DNA of 64,000 bases from Bostrychus sinensis (Eukaryota; Chordata; Actinopteri; Gobiiformes; Eleotridae). Location: the NCBI GenBank assembly GCA_020698575.1, contig CM036251.1:3313788-3377787 (forward strand), read 5' to 3'. The stretch's first letter is position 1; each line of letters starts with the position of its first letter. Both the position numbers and the translations under genes were made by a program. Of the stretch, positions 38,001-50,000 are shown piece after piece. Below the pieces are notes generated by a model, which had not been told where the DNA came from, made no database searches, and was given only the letters and a program-made list of their open reading frames with translations.

Positions 38001-41000
38001 AATTTGGATAATGTTCCTGAAATGTATTTTGGTATTTTCTTAGCCCTGTGATTGTTTTCTGCCTCTACCCCATATTTTAGGAACCAGAATACAGAATAGG
38101 AACCAGAATACAGAATACTACATAATCTTATTGCTGTCTCCCTTGTCTGTAGTTACTGCTTCTCTTGGGATCAGTCCAGTCCACTCCTTTATGTCCTTTA
38201 GCCACGATGTCAGGGGGTCTCCCTCATCCTCTTTTCCCATTTACCTTCCTCAAAGGGGCTATATTTTACAAAATTGACTTTTCTGAGCCCTACCCTGTTA
38301 TAATGTTGTTTCCTAATCAAAAACAGACCTGGAGTTGTGTTTTGTTTCATTCACGCATCTATTCTTTTACATTGAGTTTGTGAGAGGGTAAAACGGCTCA
38401 TTTCACCAGTGTCTGCCTTTTCCACCTGACCACGCCCCTCCCACCTTACCACGCCCCTCCCCCCTCACGGTTCTGTCCTGTTCAGGAAGCACTGCTACAG
38501 CTCATGCCTCCCCCGCAGCAGCCAGACAAATCATGTAAACTCCACAGGCTTCGACGCGCTGAAGGGGCATGACAGAGGCGGGACAGGGGAGAGGGAGGGC
38601 TCTTAAAGTGACAGGGACCTAATCTGAGCTTTTGAGAGTTTCTTCAAATAAGGTTTTTTCAATAATTATTGCTTTTTCTGACCAACAAAACATAAGATGC
38701 TGGTCTAGATATGTCCTAAATTAATTTAAAAGACACACACACAAAAAAAATATAGCCCCTTTAAGATGTCTGTTTTCTCAAGCTCATTCTGCCACATTGT
38801 ATGCCTGAAGAATCTTAGTTTCCTTTATACTCTCCCTGATCAGTCTGTCTCTAAAGATTCTTCTGTAACACCACATTTCATTTGAGCACTCTGATATTTG
38901 TAAAGCGTTTAAAGCATGCAAAATTAGGCTTTTCTCTTTTATCATTCTGAAATAAGGAAATGTAAATCCATTACCGTTGACTTGTTTGCTGTGTGATGTT
39001 TGTCAGGATCTGCTGGACGCGCTGCAGAAAGGCCCAGAGGAGGTGAGGAGGCACCTGAGTGAGGCTCTGAGGAAGCTGACGCTGCTGAAGGTGAACGAGA
39101 AGAAGCTAACGAGGCGCTACACGACCGCACTGGAGCAGGAGCAGCATCTGAGGAGAGAGAACAGCCGCCTGAAGGAGGAGAGCACCGTGATGCAGGCCAC
39201 GGTTACTCAGAGGATCGGATACCTGCAGAGATATAAGGTGGGGCATGTGTTATTACTGTTTATGAGCTCCTTAAAGTTCAATAGGCCTTCGTCAGTGTAT
39301 ACTTGTATTGACAACAATTTACTGGCTTTACTTAAATCGACGTTACCCGGTTTTTCTCTTGCCGTGCTGCCTGTTTATGGGGCTATTGTTGTATCCAAAA
39401 GATTTGTGTGAGTGTAAATAGATTTGTCTGTATTAAGACATGTGCGTATCAAGTTTGGCATGTGCATATTAAGATTTGTGTGTGAGTATTATGAAATTTT
39501 GTGTGTGCATATTACGATTTGAGCATGCGCATTATGATTTGTGCATGCTTAGTACGTTTTGTGTGTCTGCATTTCGATTTGTGCGTGCACATTACGAATT
39601 GTGCGAGTAAAATGATTCGTGCGTGCCGAATAAAAATAAAAGTTTGCATGTTTTACAAAATTTTGTGTGTACATATTATGATTTGTGTGTGTATTATAAA
39701 ATTATACGTATGCATAAAACGATTTGTGTGTGTAAAGTGATTTGTGCATGCATATTACAAATCATAATACACACACAAATCATAATACACACAGATCTAA
39801 TTACCCACACAAATCATAATGTGCACACACAAATCTAATTACACACACAAATCTGCATGCACACACACAAATTGTAATATGCACACATATCTTAAAGCAC
39901 ACACACAAATCTTAATACACACAGACAAAACTTGACACGCACACACTAATCGTAATAGGCACACACAAGTCTTAATACGCACACACAAATCATGCTACAC
40001 ACACAAATCATGGTGTGCACACAAATAATATACACAAACAAATCTTCATGCACACAAATTGTAATATGCACACATATCTTAAAGCACACACACAAATCTT
40101 AATGCACACACACACACAAGTCTTAATACGCACACAAAAATCTTAATACACAAAACTTGACACGCACACACAAATCATAGTGTGCACACACAAATCTTAA
40201 TGCGCACACACAAATCTTAATACGCACATACAAATCTTGACACACACACACGTTAATACAGACAAATCTATTTACACACACAAATCTTTTTGCTACAATA
40301 ACAGGCTCAGTTAGCCTCAGTTTAGTGTTCAGTTTAATAGTGTTTAATCTTGTATTGCAGGACGTGGCGGCCTATAAGATCTCGGCTCTGCAGAAGGCTT
40401 TAGACGACAGCGTTTCTTCGTCAGATCTGGAAAAGGCCAATAAACAGTTCACAGAGCTGACGGTGAAGTACAGAGACCTGCTGCAGAGGGACAGCCGTCT
40501 GGTCCAGAGAACCACCAAACTGGAACAGCTGGAGGTGAATGTGGGATGTCCATCAGAGGGACAGGTCATGTGAGAGGTTTTGGAGATAAAGTTTCCAGAC
40601 TGAGATGGTTTGGACACGAACAGAGGAGGGACAGTGGACATATGAGCAGAAGGATGAGGCTGAGGTCAGAGCTGGAGGCCTAGAGGAAGACCGGAGAGGA
40701 GATTTATGGATGTAGTGAAAGAGGAGATGAAGTTAGTCGGTGTGAGAGAAGAGGGTGCAGTGGAGAGGGTCAGAGGGAGCGGAGGGAGAGGATTCACTGT
40801 GGACGCCTCAGAAGCAAACAGACCAGAGGAGAAGACCAAAGCTGACCATAGCCTAGCAGGGGTGGTTCCAGAATACTTTTAACTGGGGGGCTACACTGGG
40901 GCCAGCCTTTTTGCCGGGGGGTACATGAGACATTTTGATGTAAAAATAACTCTGATATCTTATTTTGTAAACATGATAAACATATCTTCCTTCCTTTTAT

Positions 41001-44000
41001 AATGCTCGAATAACCCTTGAAACAAATTTAAAATATAATGTGTGAGTTTCATAAGACATTTAGAACACTTCAGAGGGGTGGCCACCAGGATCACAGTTAC
41101 AGAGGCACTGGCCACTCCCTCGACCCGTCCCAACATGTCTGCTGTGCTACTGCCCTTCTTGTAACTCCCTGTTTAAAAAAGATTATCTTTCATGTCACAC
41201 CACAGGACACCATTTTGATTGCAAGAATAAGCATATTTTAATTTTTATTGTAGGATTCAGGTGATGTTAAAAGTGTTGTTTTAGTAAAATATCTGACATT
41301 ATGCCAAAGACGTCATGAACTGTCCCAGACATTAGTGACTTACTTTGGAAACGTTTGTGTTTCGTATTTTGAAAATGTTACAGTCACACCGCAGGACATT
41401 TTGCATTTTAACATTAAAATACAAAAAAATTACACTCAACTTCATGCTTCATACTTGCATAGTAGGCCCTTTGTTGCACTGTTGTCAGAATTTTGGAGTG
41501 GGGAGAAAAACATTTTTATTGATTACAGAAAAGTGGGTTTAGTCAGTCACCCATATACATTATGAAAGCTAATTATCTTTGCTAATTCTTTATTTTCTTC
41601 AGAATGAGAATGCCTCTCTTCAGGAGCAGATCTCTGCTGTAAACAAAGAGCTGGAGATCACCAAAGAGAAACTCATCACTCTGGAGCAGGCCTGGGAGAA
41701 CAGCAGCGGAGGTCTGTGGGTTTCTTAATCTTTCGGCTACTGTTGGTGTAACAAATACAAAAATCAACCTGAAAATCCTCTGTGTCCGCTCTCAGTCGAC
41801 GGAAACGCCATGGACAAGGCGGAAAAGGCCCAGCTGAACAACGAGATGGTATCAGCAGCCAGACGCATCACCACTCTGGAGATGAAGGAGCTGAACGAGA
41901 GGCAGAGGGCGGAGCATGCCCAGAGGATGTACGACCATATAAGGAACTCCCTGACACAGGTGGAGGAGAGGAACGCCGAGCTGGAGGCCAAGTTTGCTGA
42001 GGTACAACACACAAAACCACATTATTTTAAAGGTAATAGAGATAATTTATTCTCCTGAATGTGGAGGTTTTACATAAGCAGTCCTGAAGGTTGAGCAGTT
42101 TACATGGCACAAAGACAGACAGGCAATTAATAAAACTGATAGAATTTGCCAATTGCTTTTTAAGGCCTTCCAGAAGGATATTTGTATAAAGCTGCATTTT
42201 TTGGCAACTCCCGCTTTCAAAACAGCAACGCTATGTGATCGTTTCAGTGTCAGTCGATCAGAGCCAAATTCTCACAAGGCCATTTTTTCCCCAACTTTTT
42301 TGTATCTTGTAGTTCAGTAATCAGTCACTTTCTTTGCGCAGCCGAACGAGACGACTAAAATATCTACATTGACGTTCATTTGATAAGGTCAAAATATTCT
42401 GTTACTGTAGGAAATCAGAGTGCAGTGATATGGATACAGTAAGAGTACATTTTACATTGATTGCAATTAATGGAAGGAATATTTGACTCATATTTTAGTG
42501 ACAGTGAATAGTATTGTGTTAAGGCTGGGGTATTTTGCTGATGATAAAATGCATATCACATCTTGAACTATTCCAAATTGAAAAGACTTTGAACTAATGA
42601 ACCTTAAAGGGCAACTTAGGACAGAGTTAAAACTGTTTACTAGGAAAATATGTGCTTCATACTGAGGAGTGTACCAGAGCAGGCAATAGTAATTCATTCA
42701 TTGATCTTCTTACGCTTATTATTGTTAGGGATCACTGTTGGCTGCAGCCTATCCCAGCAACTATGGGCCTTAGGCAGGAAACTTCCTGGCCACAGTTGGA
42801 CACTTGGAGACACACACAGACAAACAGCTCAGGCTAGAATCTTCTCCTTGTTTTTGATACCGGTGCCTGAGCGATACTTTTGCTGATACTTATGGTGAGC
42901 TAGTTCATCTTCTACAATCATAAAACACAATAATAATGAATGAAAAATAAAAAAATTGAGCTAAATTCTTAACTGAGTTAAAACCAGTAGTCCGTATGAT
43001 TCATTCTTTATTTGATTCATGCAAAGGAACATTAAAAATTAAATGATTTTGTCGATACCAGTAGTATTGTAACTTTTCTTTTGATACCACAGAGGTATCG
43101 TTTAACGGTACCAGTCCTACAGACAATCATTCATTCTCAAATTCATTCACTATGGGACATTTATACAGAGCAGTTAATTTGTAGCATTTTCCAGCTATAT
43201 ATATTTATAAAAACAATCTAGCTATTGGATATAACTATAATTTAAAGGTCTCCTATTCTGCTAAATTGACTTTTTTTTTTAGCTTTTAACCATGTTACAA
43301 TATTGTTTCCTCCTCAAAAACAGAGCTGGAATAGTATTTTGTTTCATTCACACATTTGAGTAATCCTGTATGCTGAGGCGCTGCCCTTCTCCAGAGCAGA
43401 AAACGCTCGGTCTCACGGCTCTACGTAGACACGTGAAACCAGGAAGTGCTCCCGCGTGTTTCTAAAGCCCAGACACCGTCACCGGACTCGCTCTGATCAT
43501 TTCAGCCTTAAACCTCCGTCACTACGAAGCATCAGCTCAGAAATCTGTTAGCATCATGTTGCTAACAGCCGTGCTAAATAGCCATTTTATGCTCTGTCCA
43601 GCCCCCACCGCTGCCAGCAGGGGGCAACAGACACCTAATCCAAGCGTTCTCTGCAAAGTCACAGTAACAGCTCCCTGACACAACATTTTCCACATATACA
43701 TTCTTTTAAGTTATAAAATGCAAAATACTAATGCAAAGGAGTTCAAAATTATATAAAAAAGCCTGTAAAAAAGCAGAATATCCCATATTCTGTTTTTTAA
43801 TTTCTGTCATAACTCTGTGTTAGTTTGGTCTCAGTCTGGTCTGAGATTTCATCACTCTCGTATTGTTTGTTTATAAAATACTTTAATATTTGTAAGAGAT
43901 TTTTGGCCACTGATCCTGTTACATGATATGTTGTTTACTGATCGTCCAGTGCCAGATTCTCACACATTTATTTATGAGATTTTCTATTTTCTTTCCATCA

Positions 44001-47000
44001 AAAGCCTGAATCTGAAGCTCTTATCTGCCCTTTATTGAACAGCTGACGAAGATGAATGTGGAGGCCCAGCGGGTGGAGCGGGAGCTGAGAGACGAATTGT
44101 CCAACTGCGTCAGTAAATCTGTGAGCGACGCTGACCGGGCCAGGGTCGCCGAGCTGGAGAGGACAGAGGCCGAACTCAGGGAGGAGGTCTCAAAGTAAGG
44201 ATCAATGTCAACGGGCCCTAACATGACTTAATCTATACAAACTTAATGTATTTGAGATTTATGAGCCCTTACCTTACTCCTGGTTAAATATTTTCTAAGG
44301 TAGTACACGGTTTGTAGTGTGAGAATCAGTGCCACACAGCTTTTTCTGAGGAAACATTGTTGAAACAATAATTTAAGACATCATCTAGGCTTTATTATCA
44401 TATAGACATAATAGATGTTCAGTGCGTACCTAAAGGGGGGTATACACCAAGGCGACGATCGCCCGTCTGAAGCCGTCTGAACGGTTCTTCCACGTCGCTC
44501 ATTTCCGTCCTTTTGATCTGTATGCGCCGTCTGCCCCCCATCGCTCCAGGACGGAGGCCGTCTGACCAGTTTTCTGCCGATTGGCCTTGTTGTTGTTGAA
44601 TCGGCGTCTTTGGTCTTTGGCATGAAGCGCTCTGATAGGCCTAGCACTACAGCTGCCGCGCCAATCAGCTCACGGGAATTTTAGCGGAAGTGACGGAGGG
44701 ACAAGAGGTGACAAACGCTGTGGCAGCGTACTGTCACCATTTTTGCATTCTTCGCAATTCTGTACGGAAAGTTATCTTCTTCAAGTAACAGAGCAACGGC
44801 ATCTAATCCACACAAAACAATGTCCAAACCGGCCATGATCACGCTTCTCAAATGTTCAAACAAGCTGAGAACAGTGGCAGACCAAGGCGCGCTACATGCA
44901 GATGTACTCCGCAAACATTGTCACTTCTGTTTATCTTTGTTCACTGGCTAGCGCCATCTGCCGCTTTGGGGGGGGGGGGGGGGTAATTACACGGTCTTTA
45001 GGACGGTTGTCGCTTCGGTGAATGAAGAGGGAAAAAGGTTATGCGACGTGAGGAAACGGGAGGGAACGAGAGGAGATGGGAAAAGACGAGCTGTTGCTCC
45101 GTCTTATCGGTGGCAGTCTGGGAGTCGCCTTGGTGTATCTAGGCCTTAAAAGAAGAGGACTCTCATTGGCTGTTGGTCTGCACAGCTTGTTAATTTTCAA
45201 TTCATAGCTACTAATACAGACTCTCCAGGTCGGAGGAGAGTTCCTGCCTCAAGTGGAGGAGTTTAAGTCTATCAGGGTGTTGTTCTTAGTGAGAGAAGGA
45301 TGGAGCATGAGACTGACAGGAGGATTGGTTCAGCGTCTGCAGTAATGTGGTCGTTGTATCGGTCTGTTTTGGTGAAGAAGGAGCGGAGTCGATTTACCGT
45401 CAATATACGTTCCTACTCTCACCTATGGTCATGAGCATTAGGTCAGGACCAGAAGGACAAGATCCTGGATACAAGAGGGCAAAATGAGTTTCCTCCGCAG
45501 GGTGGCTGGGCGCTCCCTTAGAGCTAGGGCGAAGAGCTTGGAATAGCTCCTCCACATCGAGAGGAGTCAGCTGAAGCTCAGGCATCTGTTCCGGACGCCT
45601 CTGTGACGCCTCCCTGGGGAGGTGTTCCAGGCCTGTCCCACCAGGAGGAGGCCCCGGGGAAGACCTAGGACACGCAGGAGGGACTATGTCTCTCGGCCTG
45701 GGAACGCCTTGGGATTCCTCCCGGCGAGCTGGAGGAAGTGTCCAGGGAGAGGGAAGTCTGGGCGTCCCTGCTTAGACTCCCCCGACCTGGCCACAGATAA
45801 GCAGAAGAAGATGGATGGAGCTGCTAATACAGGGAAAGTGTCTATTCCAGCCCTGGCTTACACAAAGAAACAGTCACAAAAACATAAACAGAATAAGTAG
45901 ACATAGATTAAAAAATAAAGCAGAAAAACTTAAATAGATTGTTGCAGTTTTTGTTGTGATGATGGCATTTGTCATGAATCAAAGCAAAAATCTTGCAAGT
46001 AGTAGAGCCTTTCACAACACTACTAATTTTTACCTGTGTTTCTCAGACTGCAGGAGGTGTCAGACGTGGCCATGATGCAGGCCTCTGCCATTCAGGCCAA
46101 ACAACAGTCAAAAGAGAAAGAGCTGGAGTCTTTGAGGAGACAAATCCTGGACCTACAGGTACAATACAAAAAAATACAGTAGATTTTAAGCAGGTAAGGT
46201 CTTGCTGGTTTTAAGCTTAGAAGTCCTTCTACAGTAAATGTCTACAGATAGCAATATCAGTACTTGGTTCTTACCTATGTGGGAACTCTGTGTACCTTCT
46301 GTGATGCTGCCATAAAACTACCCACTGCTGAGTTTCTGTTCTTTTTTACTCTACAGAGCACTTTCTTAAAGGCTAAAATGTTAATTAATCTTAATTATTA
46401 TCTTCAAAACAATCCCGATAGAACAATAAATCTGATAGAATGACACAATTGGCGGCAGTGGCTCAGTTGCATACTGTCATTGTGTCCTTGGGCAAGACAC
46501 TTCACGCACCTTGCCTGTGTGAAAGTGTCAGTGTGACTGTGTTTGGTTGTGGTCGGATGTAGGTGCAAAATGGCAGCCAGACTCCTGTCAATGAGTGACT
46601 GAGGAGTGAATGAATAATGCACCAAATTGTAAAGAGACTGAGTGTCTAGAAAAGCGCTCTATAAGACTAATGCATTATTATTGTTATTATTATTATTATT
46701 ATTATTATTAAGTTGTCCCTGAACAATAAAAAAAAAAAAAAGTTAGTATCAGATACCTAAACCAGAAAGAGGTGAAAGCAAATCACTTATATACCTAGGT
46801 ATAACATGTCCTTCAAATTGAAAAAAGGGATAGCCAAGTTTTATCTGTTGTGTAGTCAACAGACAGTTTTCTGTTTTTTTCAGAGAGAATAATTTACTCT
46901 GCCTTTCAACATCTTAATTTTAAAACAGTGCTGTATGAGGAAAAGGGTGCTAAATAAGACTAATATGGCACAATTTGAGAGAACCAAGCATACAAAAGTC

Positions 47001-50000
47001 TCTGATACAAGACAAAAAATTGTCTCTTTTGACAGCCTTTGTGAATATAAAATTAATAAGCATTTGTCCATTTAAAACAGGGGTGTCTAAACTTTTTACA
47101 AAGAGAGCCAGATTTGAAAATGTGCAAATCTTCAAGGGCCGACAGAGCCTCTTTATGCTGTCGAGCAAATTTAATGGACACTGTTTTAAAAGTATTTTGT
47201 TTTCAAAAGCCAAATAATTATAAATGATTTTCTTTGACAACACAGTCTAAAAGAAGCCCCAACAAAATATCATCTTTGAACATAAAAACTGCAACTGCAA
47301 TTATTTTTCAACAAACTAATTTGAAAAAAGACAATAGCAGAGGAGTAGATGATGCACAAATGTACACACGGCAAAAAATCAATATCTAGCATTAGTTAAA
47401 ATGACTTGAATTCAGATTATTAACCTTGATTTGAGTAATTTTTTACTAGATTAGATTTATTTACTTACTAGGCTAGACTTGTTTCAAATCATTTCTGTGT
47501 TAATTTTAAGCCATTTTTACTTATTTCAAGCAAAATTATCTGCCAATGGGGTAAGAAAATTCCACTTACCCCATTGGCAGATAATTTTGCTTGAAATAAG
47601 TAAAAATGGTTTAAAATTAAGACAGAAATAATTTGAAACAAGTCAACTCATCTAGCCATATTAGTAAATAAATCTAATTTAATAAATCATTACTCAAATC
47701 AAGGTTAATAATCTGAATTCAAGTAATTTTAACTAATGCTAGATATTGATTTTTTGCAGTGCAGACAAAGCTACGGAAACACTATGAAAGTGCTAGTGGG
47801 CCATAAGTAATGCATGTTGTCACAGAAGTTGAGAGCCATATGAAATCTCAACCTGTGCCACAAATGGCCCCTGGGCCGCACTTTGGACATTTCTAATCTT
47901 AACATAGTAGCAGTTTATTTTATTGGTTCAAATTGCACTAATGCCATGTGACCATTTTCTGCTCTCGCTTTAGTCCCAATCGGATGAGAAAGCGATCATC
48001 GCCAAACTCCACCAGCATATCGTGGCCCTGCAGCTCAGCGAGGCCTCGGCTCTAAGTAAACTGGACTCCGCTCTGTCCAACGTCCAAAAACTGGAGGTTC
48101 TCAAGCTGCGGGCCGAACAGAGGCTGGACGCCGGAGAACGGGCCTTGTTCCTCGCCCGACAGGAGGGAAGAAACCGCTGCAAGAACCTGCGGCAGACCGT
48201 CCAGTCCCTGCGCAGACAGTTCGCCGGAGCGCTGCCTCTCCCGCAGCAGGAGAAGTTCTCGGTGACGCTGATGAACCTGCAGAAGGAGCGCGGGAAGGCC
48301 CAGGAGGAGAGGAGACGGGCCGAGGAGCAGCGGCGCAGCGCAGAGAGCAGGGCGCAGGAGCTGGAGCTGAGGCTGAAGGGGCTGGAGGAGCTGATCGCCA
48401 CGCTGAAGGACGCTAAAGGGGCTCAGAAGGTAAAGTGATGTTGTCAGAATGAAATCTTGAAAAGAGAAGCGCTGTGAGAGCAAAGACCTATGCCAAGTCT
48501 TTATCTCACAATGGTAAAGATATAGTGCTGGAGCTAGTTCAGGAATAAATGGTAAAGATTTGTTTAATGACAAATTCCAGTTCCTTATGCTGCTTATCAG
48601 ACACTTCTCACAGAGCAGAACTTGTTTACCCGACTTGTGCGCATTCATGGCCTTTTTGGTTGGACGATGGGAACCCGGAAATGTCACAATGTAGCTTAGG
48701 CGCCTTATCTGCTTGTGGCTTCTGGTTATGGATGAGAAATATGTTAGAAGTTGTTACTACCAGTACTTTAATGATGTTGAAGCTTTTTGTTAAAGCTAAA
48801 TACAAAGTCTGGTGCAGCACAAAACCGAAGTCTGCTGTAGCACAAAAGAGACGTTTCCAAAACATATTACAACTATTTTAGCTTTGTTCCTGCGACTTTC
48901 TTATAATTCTTCCCATTCACAAGAAACCCACTGTTGAGTTCGACCTTGTTGAATTAGTCAGTGACATCAGAACAGTTCATGTTGTTTCTACTTTTTGGGG
49001 TGTTCATGGGCTCCTTCTTGTTGGAAATTAGTATATACGATAAACCCGACACCACTTGAAAGCAGGGTCACGCTCCTACTTGCTGTGAGCATGTAAACAT
49101 TTGGGGTAGCCCTGCAAGAACCTGCCGACCTTCAGCAAAAATGTGTAGCCTTTAAAATCTTACAATTATTTCTTATTTTGTTTGGCGCAAAAATGTCGGT
49201 TCAGTAAAATATAGCATGGGGAGGAAATTAAGCAGGGTGGTTATGATTGAAACAAGATGAAAGTTCAAGCCAGTTCCAGGAGAAATGAGAATATGTATTT
49301 ACTCTCATATCTGCTCAATGTAATGTCAAATATGTAGAGTAATACATTACAGTGGAAGGCTGACCTTTTGTTGAATTGAGGCCTTTACGAGGAGCCAAAA
49401 GAATATGATAAGGCTCTATGGACATTACCAAGAGGCTAAAATGTGGATTATTAATTAGCTATATATTGAAACTACTTCCATGTCCATTTAGTTTAGCTCT
49501 CCATTGAGGATGTCTTCACAATCTGCTGCTGAGAAATGTCCCATATTTTGGTTCAGAGCCACATTGAGGAGCTTGTGTCATTGCTTCGCTCTGCTTCTCC
49601 AAACTTGAGAGTGGTGTGTGGTGATGTTTCTGGTGATGTTGTTCTTTCAGGTGACAGAGTGGCATAAGAAGATGGAGGAGGCCCGTCTGCAGGAGCTGAG
49701 GAAGAGCCGAGAGCTGGTGGTTCAGAAAGAGGAGATCCGCTTCCTGAAGAAACTGGTGGAGGAGCAGGAGAGGGCCGTCCGCGCGCTGGAGGAGGACATC
49801 GTGCAGCAAAACACCGTGAGATGAGACGAGGATATAACTTTTCTTACTCAAAATTCTTAAAATAGACTCTTACCCATAATTCCCTGTGTGTGCCGTAGCT
49901 TCTTGAGGAGAGACAGCTGGCCTGGGATCAGAGGGAAGTGGAGCTGGAGAGACAGCTGGACCAGTATGAGAAACACCAGGACGAGGTTCTGAGCAGCGCT

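Noticed and set aside
39415..40285. CRISPR-like regularly spaced repeats
   Set aside because: Degenerate units with no unique spacers in a vertebrate intron; it is an inverted minisatellite.
48052..48687. 211-aa minus-strand frame opposite exon 29
   Set aside because: Shadow of the GC-rich exon 29 coding strand; the + frame is clearly CEP290.
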